Shown: positions 16,668 through 24,988 of the stretch, one piece after another
Position numbering within the stretch: position 1 is the first letter of the stretch
Layout of the letters: every line of letters starts with the position of its first letter
Origin: Aldehydirespirator sp965221185
GTDB taxonomy: Bacteria > Actinomycetota > Acidimicrobiia > Acidimicrobiales > Aldehydirespiratoraceae
Direction: 5' to 3'
Assembly (NCBI GenBank): GCA_965221185.1
Contig: OZ244866.1
Coordinates: 992,001-1,056,000, forward strand
Length of the DNA stretch: 64,000 nt
Translations under genes and position numbers: made by a program
Notes under the pieces: model-generated
What the model was told of the DNA's origin: nothing
Database searches by the model: none
Seen by the model: the letters and a program-made list of their open reading frames with translations, nothing else

Positions 16668-16718
16668 CTTGATATATCTTGAAAATGCTTGACAGTTGTC
16701 ACACCTCTATGGCATGAT
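16668..16718 (+). promoter_or_regulatory. Promoter with phased CTTGA boxes, probably leaderless
   Basis: CTTGA occurs at 16668, 16678 and 16688, exactly one helical turn apart in AT-rich DNA. The third box overlaps a -35 hexamer TTGACA (16689-16694). The -10-like CATGAT is at 16713-16718, 18 bp further, and also exactly 16 bp after the T of TGTCA (16697), as in three other promoters of the window. Transcription should begin near 16725, the ATG of the DUF222 gene, giving a leaderless mRNA. Confidence 0.6.
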
Positions 16719-16724
16719 GTGTTC

Positions 16725-18455
16725 ATGCGTATCGCGACGGCACGACGGGTGCGGGATCAGGTGCGGGAGGGGCTCGCAGAGCTGATCCGGCTCGTCAACG
16801 ACCCCTCCACGCCGACTTCAGATGTGCGGGAAGTGCTGAGCGATTCGAAGGTTCTTGGTGCTCAGGTGTCGGTGTTGCAGGCCGACGCCGCGGTGGTGGT
16901 CGCAGCCCGTGAGCGTCACGGTGATTCGGGTGTCGGGGTGCTGGCGCGGTCGGCGGGGCTGTCGCGGCGGGACGCGGCGGGGCAGGTCCAGACCGCGCAG
17001 AGCCTGCAGTCGATGCCCGCGGTGCGCGACGCGGTGGAGACTGGCCAGATCTCGGTTGCCAACGCCAAGACGCTGGCGGGAGCCTCAGGCAAGACGAGCG
17101 CCGATCAGGTAAACGGCGACGCCGAGTTGTTGGAGAAGGCTGCTGAGATGTCTGTCGAGCAGTTCGTCCGCGAGGCTGGGCGCTGGGCAGTCAAGCGCCA
17201 GGACGACGGCGGCGAGGGCGAGTATCGGCGCCAGCGGGCTAGGCGCCGGTTGAGCATCTGGGACGGCGACGACGGCATGGTGCATCTTCGCGGAGAGTTG
17301 GACCCGGTGGCGGGGGCCAAGGTGCGCAAGCGGTTCTTGTTGGAGGCGGAGCGGCTGCGTCGTGTGGATCTGCACAGTCCTGGCGGGGAGAAGCGCAGCC
17401 TCAACCAGCGCATGGCCGACTCGTTCGACACTTTGACCTCGCACGGAAGCATCTACGCCAAAGCCGGAAGCGCGACACCCAGTGGACACGACAGTGGCCG
17501 CACCGGTGCCGCCACCAATGCCAGCAGGGGCGCGAGCGAGTCTGATCGCGGCTCGAACGAGGATCGCGGCGGCGCTAGCCAGACCGGCCAGGGCGGCGAC
17601 GCGAGCGAGGCCAGTGGTGGTGTGGGTTCGCCCGGTGGCGGTGTGAGCGGGGCCAGTGGCGAGGTGAGCTCTGCCGGGGGCGCGAGTTTGAGCCAGACGG
17701 GTACCGGCGGCGTGAGCCGGGCCAGTGGCGGTGCCAGCGGCATGAGCGAGACCGCCAACGGCGGCAGGGCTCGTGACAACGGCAACGGCAACGGCAGCGA
17801 TGCGAACGGGACTAGTGGCGGCACCGGTGGCGGTAAGTGTGGGTGTGTGGGTCGGCCGTCGGCTGACATTACCATCGTGCAGCATCTCAGCGCTGATGGC
17901 ACCGACGCGTTCGCGGAGATCGCCGGGGGCGGGGTGATTCCCGTGAGCGTGCTTGAGGAGTATTTCTGCGGTGCCCGGATCAAGGGGGTGGTGTTCAGCC
18001 ATGAGGGCTTGCCTTTGTGGCACAGCCACGCCAAACGGCTGGCCACCAAGGCTCAGATGAGCGCGCTGCGGGCCCTCTACGGAGCCTGCGCGGGCTGTGG
18101 CACCGACATGTGGGTATGCCAGGGCCATCACATCAGACCAGTATCTGAGGGCGGGCCCACGAACATTGACAACATGATGTTGTTGTGTTGGGCCTGCCAC
18201 CAGAAGGTGCATCACCACGGCTGGCGGGTGGTGCCCGACGGGCGGGGCCTTTACACCATCGCACCGCCCGAGCGGGTCCGCTACGGACCCGCACATGCCC
18301 CCGACCCCCCGCCAGCCCACGGGCCTGCGCCACCACGGGTAGCGAGGCACCCCGGGGCGGGCTCCGTAGTCCCCATGGCACCGGGTCGAGCCGACCCGGC
18401 CGTATGCCCATCGGCGAGAGCCCAGAAGCCCGAGCCGCTGTTCACCCTCGCCTAA
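16725..18455 (+). CDS. DUF222-HNH endonuclease (13E12-type)
   Basis: The protein has 576 residues. The DUF222 region covers about residues 1-245 (VLARSAGLSRRDAAGQVQTA, then IWDGDDGMVHLRGELDPVAG). A Gly/Ser/Ala/Thr-rich linker of about 130 residues follows, unusually long. A DUF222 C-terminal part (FAEIAGGGVIP) then leads into the HNH nuclease: CAGCGTDMWVCQGHHIRPVS, Asn in NIDNMMLLC, and CHQKVHHHGW. These proteins are abundant repeats in actinobacteria, and some mycobacterial members are induced by DNA damage. The start at ATG 16725 fits the promoter. The gene is downstream of McrBC but has its own promoter. Confidence 0.88.
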   Translation: MRIATARRVRDQVREGLAELIRLVNDPSTPTSDVREVLSDSKVLGAQVSVLQADAAVVVAARERHGDSGVGVLARSAGLSRRDAAGQVQTAQSLQSMPAVRDAVETGQISVANAKTLAGASGKTSADQVNGDAELLEKAAEMSVEQFVREAGRWAVKRQDDGGEGEYRRQRARRRLSIWDGDDGMVHLRGELDPVAGAKVRKRFLLEAERLRRVDLHSPGGEKRSLNQRMADSFDTLTSHGSIYAKAGSATPSGHDSGRTGAATNASRGASESDRGSNEDRGGASQTGQGGDASEASGGVGSPGGGVSGASGEVSSAGGASLSQTGTGGVSRASGGASGMSETANGGRARDNGNGNGSDANGTSGGTGGGKCGCVGRPSADITIVQHLSADGTDAFAEIAGGGVIPVSVLEEYFCGARIKGVVFSHEGLPLWHSHAKRLATKAQMSALRALYGACAGCGTDMWVCQGHHIRPVSEGGPTNIDNMMLLCWACHQKVHHHGWRVVPDGRGLYTIAPPERVRYGPAHAPDPPPAHGPAPPRVARHPGAGSVVPMAPGRADPAVCPSARAQKPEPLFTLA

Positions 18456-18463
18456 CGGCCCGC

Positions 18464-18594
18464 TTGGTTGGTGGGGCGCGGGCTTGTGGTGGGGGGTTGG
18501 TTGGTGGGGCGCGGGCTTGTGGTGGGGGGTTGGTTGGTGGGGCGCGGGCTTGTGGTGGGGGGTTGGTTGGTGGGGCGCGGGCTTGTGGTGGGGG
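18464..18594 (+). repeat. 33-bp G-rich tandem repeat, four copies
   Basis: The unit TTGGTTGGTGGGGCGCGGGC plus TTGTGGTGGGGGG repeats four times with no differences until the last base of the final copy. It begins 9 bp after the DUF222-HNH stop. Each unit has several runs of three to six G on the plus strand, so G-quadruplex folding of the mRNA tail or DNA is possible. Confidence 0.9.
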
Positions 18595-18823
18595 CCTCGT
18601 CGATGCGGCGGAGTGGTGCACCCGCGCGCCAACTTGCTCAACGCAGTACGGACTTGCGGCGGTGTGGCCACCGCGGTGCAGTTCGCCGTGGTACAGCCGG
18701 CCCGTGCGGTGGGGCGGTCCCGTGCTGGGTTGGGCAGGGTCCGGTCGACTGTGAAGCCCGAGCAGGTCGTGATCGGCTCGGGACGGGCGTTCCTGTCTGT
18801 GGCGGGCGATAGCTTGCCTACCT

Positions 18824-19135
18824 GTGAGCGCAGGCGCCGAGGACGAGACGCTGGCCGGGTACCGGTCGAGCATCGACAACATCGACGCCGCGCTGATTCT
18901 GCTGCTCGCTGAGCGGTTCAAGGTCACTAAGCAGATCGGGGTCTACAAAGCGAGCGTCGGCCTGCCGCCCGCCGACCCCCAGCGTGAGGAGCAGCAGATC
19001 GCCCGGCTGCGCGACTTGGCCGCATCGGCGAACCTCGACCCGTCCTTCAGTGAGAAGTTCCTGCGATTCGTGATCAACGAGGTCATCCGCCACCACGACC
19101 TGGCTCGCAACGAGGCCGGCGCCGCCGGCGACTGA
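18824..19135 (+). CDS. Chorismate mutase (AroQ type)
   Basis: The protein has 103 residues, all helical. It has the AroQ pattern: R-x-IDxIDxALIxLLAERFKVTK, IGVYKASVGLPPADPQREEQ, then FLRFVINEVIRHH. Arg14, Lys/Arg near 37-41, Asp/Arg in DPQREEQ and the last-helix residues line the active site that turns chorismate into prephenate for phenylalanine and tyrosine. GTG 18824 is the likely start. It is followed after 10 bp by aceK, an operon with no obvious metabolic link. Confidence 0.85.
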   Translation: MSAGAEDETLAGYRSSIDNIDAALILLLAERFKVTKQIGVYKASVGLPPADPQREEQQIARLRDLAASANLDPSFSEKFLRFVINEVIRHHDLARNEAGAAGD

Positions 19136-19145
19136 AGCCTCCGCC

Positions 19146-20909
19146 GTGGGCCCGTCCGGCCGTTCGAGCACGCCCGGCGAGCTGGCCCGCATCCTCTACG
19201 AGCGCTTCGAGGCCTTCCACTCCGACTTCATCGCCGTCACCGCCCGAGCCGAGGGACGCTTCCTGGCCCGCGACTGGCAAGGCCACCGCCAAGACGCCGC
19301 CGAGCGACTGAACCTGCACACCGCCGCCGTGCTCGGCACCGTCGAGACCTGCCGCGCCCGGCTGCCGGCCACCGGCGCCCGCCAAGCCTGGATCGACGCC
19401 CAGCGCCGCTACGTCGAGCTCGTGTCGCAACGGAGCGACATGGAGCTGGCCGAGACCTTCTACAACTCCGTCACCCGGCGCCTGTTCGGCATCGTGGGCC
19501 TCGACCGGGAGCTCGAGTTCATCTGGCTCGGCCCCACCGCCCTGCCCGCCACCGACGGCACCGGACCGGAGTACCACAGCGCCGATGCGGGCGGCTCCAC
19601 CGGGGCCGCCGTGGCCGCCATCCTCGAGCACAGCCCCCTCGGCCCCCACTTCGCCTACCTCGGCCGCGACGCCGCACTCGTCGCCGACCGCATCGACGCC
19701 TACCTCGACGGCGTCTGGCGAGACCTAGACGCCATCGACATGCTCGACGCCGTCTTCTACCGCCAGAAGGGCGCCTACCTCGTCGGCCGCCTGCGGTGGC
19801 TCAACCGGGTGTCGCCCTGCATCCTGCCCGTGGTCCACGACGACACCGGCGTGCACGTGGACGCCGCCCTGCTCACCGAGCCCGCGGCCAGCCGCCTGTT
19901 CAGCTACGCCCGCTCCTACATGCACGTGCTGTCACAGCGCCCCGCCGAGGTGGTGGCGTTCCTCAAATCGATGCTGCCCGTCAAGCCGGTGGCCGAGCTG
20001 TACACCTCCCTCGGGTACTCCCAGCACGGCAAGACCAACCTGTTCCGCGCCCTGTACCGGCACATGGAGCACTCCAACACCCGCTTCGAGCACTCGCGGG
20101 GCGCGCCCGGAACCGTCATGGCCGTGTTCGCGCTGCCGTCGTTCGACGTGGTCTTCAAGGTGATCAAGGACCGCTTCCCGCCCAGCAAGCGGACCACCCC
20201 CGAGGACGTGAAGCGCCGCTACCGGCTCGTGTTCGGATACGACCGGGTGGGCCGGCTCGTCGACGCCCAGGAGTTCGAGAACCTCACCTTCGCCCGGGAC
20301 CGCTTCGATGATGACCTCCTCGAGGAGCTGCAGCGAGAGTGCTCGCGCACCGTCACCATCACCGACACCGAGGTGGTGCTGGGCCACGTCTACACCGAGC
20401 GGCGCGTCTACCCGCTCGACCTCTACCTGCGCGAGATGGCGCCCGACCGGGCTCTGGCCGCCGCCGTCGACTACGGAAACGCCATCAAGGACCTGGCCGC
20501 GGCCAACATCTTCCCCGGGGACCTGTTCCCCAAGAACTTCGGCGTCACCCGGCTCGGCTCGGTGGTGTTCTACGACTACGACGAGCTGGCCCTGCTGTCG
20601 GAGGTCAACTTCCGGCCCCTGCCCCCGCCCCGCGACGAGGCCGACGAGATGCTCGACCAGCCGTGGTTCTCCGTCGGGGCCGACGACGTGTTCCCCGAGG
20701 AGTTCGCCACCTACCTGCGCTCTCCCCCCATGGTGGGCCAGGTGTTCACCGAGCACCACCCTGAGATCGCCACCCTCGACTTCTGGCAGTCGATGAAGCA
20801 GCGCAACCGCGCCGGCGACTTTCCCGACTTCTTTCCCTACCCGTCGACGCTGCGCCTCCATTCGACCGTCGAGGCGTCGGCCTCCGCGTCACCGGCGACC
20901 CTTCCATGA
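19146..20909 (+). CDS. aceK: Isocitrate dehydrogenase kinase/phosphatase
   Basis: The protein has 587 residues, the usual AceK length. The N-terminal regulatory half includes DMELAETFYNSVTRRLFGIV and the C-terminal kinase half has TVMAVFALPSFDVVFKVIKD with the ATP-binding Lys, and NIFPGDLFPKNFGVTRLGSV followed by VFYDYDE, the catalytic and metal-binding Asp residues. AceK phosphorylates and so inactivates isocitrate dehydrogenase, pushing carbon into the glyoxylate bypass. The gene starts at GTG 19146, 10 bp after chorismate mutase, and lies close to citrate synthase and aconitase genes. AceK is mainly known from proteobacteria, so its presence here is notable. Confidence 0.9.
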   Translation: MGPSGRSSTPGELARILYERFEAFHSDFIAVTARAEGRFLARDWQGHRQDAAERLNLHTAAVLGTVETCRARLPATGARQAWIDAQRRYVELVSQRSDMELAETFYNSVTRRLFGIVGLDRELEFIWLGPTALPATDGTGPEYHSADAGGSTGAAVAAILEHSPLGPHFAYLGRDAALVADRIDAYLDGVWRDLDAIDMLDAVFYRQKGAYLVGRLRWLNRVSPCILPVVHDDTGVHVDAALLTEPAASRLFSYARSYMHVLSQRPAEVVAFLKSMLPVKPVAELYTSLGYSQHGKTNLFRALYRHMEHSNTRFEHSRGAPGTVMAVFALPSFDVVFKVIKDRFPPSKRTTPEDVKRRYRLVFGYDRVGRLVDAQEFENLTFARDRFDDDLLEELQRECSRTVTITDTEVVLGHVYTERRVYPLDLYLREMAPDRALAAAVDYGNAIKDLAAANIFPGDLFPKNFGVTRLGSVVFYDYDELALLSEVNFRPLPPPRDEADEMLDQPWFSVGADDVFPEEFATYLRSPPMVGQVFTEHHPEIATLDFWQSMKQRNRAGDFPDFFPYPSTLRLHSTVEASASASPATLP

Positions 20910-20976
20910 GCCGGAGGCCGCGGCACGGATGCAGCATGCCGCTAGACCTGGCAGCGGCATCGATGGGAGAATCACC

Positions 20977-21960
20977 ATGAGAGCAGTCGTGATCACAACC
21001 AAAGGGGGACCCGAGGTCCTCGTCGTGCGGCAAGTGCCCGACCCGGTCCCCGGCCCCGAGGAGGTCCTGGTCGACGTGGTGACTTCGGCCATCAATCGCG
21101 CCGACACGCTGCAGCGCCGGGGCCTGTATCCGGGGCCGACGGCCGCCCACGAGATCCCCGGCCTTGAGTTCGCCGGCCGGGTGGCCGCGGTGGGGGAGCG
21201 GGTCACCGCCCACGCTGTCGGCGACGCCGTGATGGGCATCGTGGCAGGAGGCGGCTACGCCGAGCGGGTCGCGGTGCACGAGCGCCAGGCCATGGCCGTG
21301 CCCGAAGCGCTCGGGCTGGACGCGGCCGGCGCCTTCCCGGAGGTCTACATCACCGCCTGGGACGCGCTCGTCCGCCAGGGGGGTCTCACCTCGGGGCGTT
21401 GGGCGCTGGTGCACGCCGGAGCCTCGGGCGTGGGCACCGCGTCCATCCAGATCGCCAAGGCCATGGGCGCCCGCATCGCGGTGACCGCCTCCGCGGGCAA
21501 GCACCACGTTTGCGAGGCCCTCGGCGCCGATACGGTCATCGACTACAGCACCGAGGACTTCGTGGAGGCTGTGCGAGCCGCCACCGGCGGCACCGGAGTG
21601 GACGTGGTGCTCGACGTGATCGGCGGCGACTACCTGCCCCGCAACATCAAGTGCATGCGAACCAACGGGCGCATCGTGCAGGTCGGCGTCATGTCCGGGG
21701 CATCCGTGCCGTTCAACCCGGCCGCGCTGATGGCCAAGCGGGCCACCCTGATCGGCACCACCCTGCGGGCCCGCCCCATCGAGGAGAAGATCGCGGTCAC
21801 CCGCCAGTTCGCGGCCGAGATGCTGCCCCACGCAGCCACCGGCGCCCTCGCCCCGGTGATCGACAGCCGCTTCCCGCTGGCCCAAGCGCCCGCAGCCCAC
21901 CAGCGCATGGAGGCCAACCTCAACGCGGGGAAGATCGTCCTCGACATCGCCCCGGCCTAG
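20977..21960 (+). CDS. NAD(P)H:quinone oxidoreductase (PIG3/QOR type)
   Basis: The protein has 327 residues and belongs to the zinc-free medium-chain dehydrogenase/reductase group. AINRADTLQRRGLYPGP is the hallmark of the PIG3/QOR subfamily; the cofactor-binding strand is VHAGASGVGTASIQIAKAMG and the second half has DVVLDVIGGDYLPRN. It likely reduces quinones or enoyl-type substrates with NADPH. ATG 20977 is chosen for the GGGAGA before it. Its stop lies inside the hairpin CGGCC-TAGA-GGCCG, whose 18-bp core recurs at 46967. Confidence 0.88.
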   Translation: MRAVVITTKGGPEVLVVRQVPDPVPGPEEVLVDVVTSAINRADTLQRRGLYPGPTAAHEIPGLEFAGRVAAVGERVTAHAVGDAVMGIVAGGGYAERVAVHERQAMAVPEALGLDAAGAFPEVYITAWDALVRQGGLTSGRWALVHAGASGVGTASIQIAKAMGARIAVTASAGKHHVCEALGADTVIDYSTEDFVEAVRAATGGTGVDVVLDVIGGDYLPRNIKCMRTNGRIVQVGVMSGASVPFNPAALMAKRATLIGTTLRARPIEEKIAVTRQFAAEMLPHAATGALAPVIDSRFPLAQAPAAHQRMEANLNAGKIVLDIAPA

Positions 21961-22038
21961 AGGCCGAGCGGATAGGCCGCGTTCTTCGCGCTCTGCGGTG
22001 ATGTACGCCGCTTCTAGCGAAGACTTGCCGCGGGTTCG

Positions 22039-23304
22039 CTAGCGGTCTGACCTCGCCACGTAGTCGCGCCGTTCGGCGCCCACGTAGACCTGGCGGGGCC
22101 GGTATATCCGGGAGTTCTGGTCGATCATCTCGTTCCAGTGGGCCAGCCACCCGGGGGTGCGGCCGATGGCGAACAGCACGGTGAACATGTTGGTGGGGAA
22201 GCCCAGCGACTGGTAGATGAGGCCCGAGTAGAAGTCCACGTTCGGGTAGAGGCGCCGGCTCACGAAGTAGTCGTCGGCCAGCGCGACCTCCTCGAGCTTG
22301 AGGGCGATATCGAGCAGCGGGTTCTTGCCGATCACCGCGAACACGTCGTGGGCCGCCTCCTTGATGATCACCGCCCTCGGGTCGTAGTTCTTGTACACGC
22401 GGTGCCCGAATCCCATCAGCCGGTGCCCGCCCCGCTTCACGCTGGCGATGAAGCTGTCGACCTCGTCGAAGGTGCCGATCTGATTCAGCATGTTGATCAC
22501 GGCCTCGTTGGCCCCTCCGTGCAGCGGCCCGTAGAGGGCGGCGCAGCCGGCCGCGATAGCGGTGTAGGGGTCGGCGTGGCTCGACCCGACAACGCGGGTC
22601 GCCGTGGTGGAGCAGTTCTGGCCGTGGTCGGCGTGCAGGATGAACAGCACCCGCATGGCCCGCACGAGGGCATCGTCGGGCTCGTAGTCGCCGCCGACGT
22701 CGAACATCATCTTCAGAAAGCGCTCCGGGTAGTCGTGGGCGTTGTCGGGGAAGATGAACGGCAGGCCCCTCGAGAACCGGTAGGCCGCCGCGGCCAGCGT
22801 GGGCATCTTGGCGATCAAGCGGACGATCTGCGCCCTGCGATTGTCGGGGTCGAAGATGTCCTTGGCCTCGGGATAGAAGGTGGACAGGCCGGCCACGCCC
22901 GACGTGAGCAGCCCCATCGGGTGGGCGTCGTAGTGGAAGGCGTCGAAGATGCGCTTGCGAAAGTTCTCGTGGATGAACGTGTGCCGGGTTATCTGGTGTA
23001 CCCACTCGTCGAGCTCGGCCTGGGTGGGCAGCTCCCCGTAAATGAGGAGGTAGGCGACCTCCGGGAACGTGCTGTGATCGGCCAGCTGCTCGATGGGGTA
23101 GCCGCGGTAGCGCAGGATGCCGGCCTCGCCGTTGATCTGGGCCACCGCGCTGGAGGTGACCGCGGTGGTGGCCAGCCCCGGATCGTGGAACCAGACACCT
23201 GGCAGCAGCTTGCGCCAGGCCGCGGAGTCGACGCCCCCGGCGACGATCGGGATCTCGATGCTGCTCCCGCTGCGGTTGTCGGTGATGGTGATGCTCTCGG
23301 TCAC
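22039..23304 (-). CDS. gltA: Citrate synthase
   Basis: The protein has 421 residues. Active-site segments are clear: LFILHADHGQNCSTTATRVV (first His region), AALYGPLHGGANEAVINML (oxaloacetate-binding His), GFGHRVYKNYDPRA (His and Arg) and YPNVDFYSGLIYQSLGFP (catalytic Asp). It condenses acetyl-CoA with oxaloacetate. GTG 23304 (VTESITITD) is taken as start because the sequence before it is low in similarity; a longer form to 23364 is open. Aconitase and an acyl-CoA carboxylase subunit are encoded upstream on the same strand. Confidence 0.92.
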   Translation of the reverse strand: MTESITITDNRSGSSIEIPIVAGGVDSAAWRKLLPGVWFHDPGLATTAVTSSAVAQINGEAGILRYRGYPIEQLADHSTFPEVAYLLIYGELPTQAELDEWVHQITRHTFIHENFRKRIFDAFHYDAHPMGLLTSGVAGLSTFYPEAKDIFDPDNRRAQIVRLIAKMPTLAAAAYRFSRGLPFIFPDNAHDYPERFLKMMFDVGGDYEPDDALVRAMRVLFILHADHGQNCSTTATRVVGSSHADPYTAIAAGCAALYGPLHGGANEAVINMLNQIGTFDEVDSFIASVKRGGHRLMGFGHRVYKNYDPRAVIIKEAAHDVFAVIGKNPLLDIALKLEEVALADDYFVSRRLYPNVDFYSGLIYQSLGFPTNMFTVLFAIGRTPGWLAHWNEMIDQNSRIYRPRQVYVGAERRDYVARSDR

Positions 23305-23369
23305 GCGATACACCCCGTTCTCTCTGCGGCGGTGATCGTGCTGCTCCCCGTCATCGAATATCACCCTAC

Positions 23370-23600
23370 AGCGGGGCGTTTATGGCGGGGCGTTTCCAGC
23401 GGGGGCGCATATATCGGGGCTCTTGCAGCGGGGCGCACATATTGGGACTCTTGCAGCGGGGCGTCTGTATCGGGTTGTCGATATCGGGGCGTTTATGGCG
23501 GGGCGTCCATATGAGGGCGTCTATATCGGGGGCGTCTAGCGGGGCGTTTATGGCGGGGCGTCTGCGTCGGGGCGTCAATGTCGGTCGTTCACAGCGGGGC
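23370..23600. repeat. Degenerate 15-bp repeat array (pentapeptide-like)
   Basis: Between citrate synthase and the carboxyltransferase gene the DNA is made of imperfect repeats of about 15 bp based on GGGGCGTNTAT. GGGGCGTTTATGGCGGGGCG occurs three times (near 23373, 23486 and 23541). On the plus strand, short frames read as five-residue periods (VSSGG AYIGA LAAGR), but no single frame stays open with a proper start. It may be a decayed pentapeptide-repeat gene or a minisatellite. It also covers the 3' end of the carboxyltransferase gene. Confidence 0.7.
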
Positions 23601-24965
23601 GTTGTCGTGCCGTCGCCGGGGCAGGCGCTCCCGCTTGGAGACGAGCATCTCCAGCGCGGCGCAGATCTCCCGCCGCGTGTCGGCCGGCTCGATCACCGAG
23701 TCGATGGCGCCGCGATCCGCGGCGGCGTACGGGTTCAGGAGGCGCTGCTCGTAGGCCGCCTCCATCGCAGCCCGCTCTGCCGCGCTGGCCGACCGGTGCA
23801 GGATCTCCACCGCCCCCTTGGCTCCCATCACCGCGATCTCGGCCGTGGGCCACGCCAGGGCCACGTCGTTGCCCATGGGCTTGGAGTCCATCACGATGTA
23901 CGCGCCGCCGTAGGACTTGCGCAGGGTGACATTGACTCGGGGGACCGTGGCCCGTGCATAGGAGAACGCCATCTGGGCCCCGTAGCGGATCATTCCCCGC
24001 CACTCCAGGTCTTTGCCCGGGTAGAAGCCGGACGTGTCGACGAAGGTCACCAGCGGAAGGTTGAACGCGTCGCAGAAGGCCACGAAGCGGGCGCCCTTGC
24101 GGGAGGCGGTGATGTCGAGCGTCCCGGCCAGCGACTGGGGCTGGTTGGCCACGATCCCGACGGGCCGCCCCCCGAAGGAGGCGAACGCGGTCACCAGGTT
24201 GGCGCCCCAGTAGGCGTGAGGCTCCAGCAGCACGCCGTGGTCGGCGACCGCGGCCAGCACGTCGCGCACGTCGTAGGCTCCCCCCGACTCGGCCGGCAGC
24301 ACCTCGAAGGCCTCGGGCACCGCCCGGTCGGCGGGATCGGTGCACACCCGGGCGGGCGGGTCGGAGTCGTTGCTGTCGGGGAGGTACCCGAGCAGCTCGG
24401 CCGCTATCTCGTCGGCCTCGGATATGTCGGCGGCCAGGAAGCTGGCCACGCCCGAGCTGACGGAGTGGGTCCCGCCGCCGCCCAGCTCGTCGCGGTCGAC
24501 GGGCATCCCGGTGAAGTGCTCCACCATCTGCGGCCCGACCACGAAGGCATAGGCGTCGGCGGTCATCACCACGAAGTCGGCCAGGCCCAGCAGCAGGGCC
24601 GGGCCCGAGACGTTGGGTCCGGCCGCGATCACGATCACCGGCACTACCCCCGAGCAGCGAGCCAGCTCCGCGGCCGCGGTGGCCCAGCCGTGGAGGGCGG
24701 CGACCCCGGCGTTGAGGTCGGCGCCGGAGGATGCCAGCCTCAACACCACCGGGAGCCGCTGCGTGCGGGCCAGGCAGGCTGCGGCGGCCATGCTCTGGCC
24801 GTCGGCGGGCGTCAGCGCTCCGCTGCGGTTCTCGTCAGACCCGCGGGCGTCGATCTCGACGACGGTCCGGGCGCCGATGGCCGTCACACGGCTGTGGACG
24901 AACCCGGAGGCCCCGGCGCGGACACCGATCACTGTCGGCTGAGAGGCCGTGGGCACGGGGGGCAT
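23589..24965 (-). CDS. Acyl-CoA carboxylase carboxyltransferase subunit
   Basis: The protein has 458 residues and two crotonase-like halves. Key segments are FVDTSGFYPGKDLEWRGMIR, GAQMAFSYARATVPRVNVTL and RKSYGGAYIVMDSKPMGNDV, AWPTAEIAVMGAKGAVEIL, as in acetyl/propionyl-CoA carboxylase beta subunits (AccD/PccB). The N-terminal half is weaker than usual and lacks a typical zinc ribbon. ATG 24965 (MPPVPTAS) fits best. It lies 23 bp downstream of aconitase on the same strand. No biotin-carrier subunit is in the window, so the substrate is not settled. Confidence 0.85.
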   Translation of the reverse strand: MPPVPTASQPTVIGVRAGASGFVHSRVTAIGARTVVEIDARGSDENRSGALTPADGQSMAAAACLARTQRLPVVLRLASSGADLNAGVAALHGWATAAAELARCSGVVPVIVIAAGPNVSGPALLLGLADFVVMTADAYAFVVGPQMVEHFTGMPVDRDELGGGGTHSVSSGVASFLAADISEADEIAAELLGYLPDSNDSDPPARVCTDPADRAVPEAFEVLPAESGGAYDVRDVLAAVADHGVLLEPHAYWGANLVTAFASFGGRPVGIVANQPQSLAGTLDITASRKGARFVAFCDAFNLPLVTFVDTSGFYPGKDLEWRGMIRYGAQMAFSYARATVPRVNVTLRKSYGGAYIVMDSKPMGNDVALAWPTAEIAVMGAKGAVEILHRSASAAERAAMEAAYEQRLLNPYAAADRGAIDSVIEPADTRREICAALEMLVSKRERLPRRRHDNAPL

Positions 24966-24988
24966 CGTAGGTGCTAGGACCGTTGACG

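Noticed and set aside
18464..18594. CRISPR array
   Set aside because: The units are directly joined with no variable spacers. The same holds for the 71-bp and 103-bp repeats.
17085..18671. Long minus-strand frame of 528 codons opposite the DUF222-HNH gene
   Set aside because: It contains the complement of the Gly/Ser linker and of the 33-bp repeat, so its Pro/Thr/Ala repeats are a by-product.
22138..23514. Long plus-strand frame of 458 codons opposite citrate synthase
   Set aside because: It is antisense to a certain core gene, has the Val/Gly/Arg-rich composition of high-GC shadow frames and no ribosome binding site.
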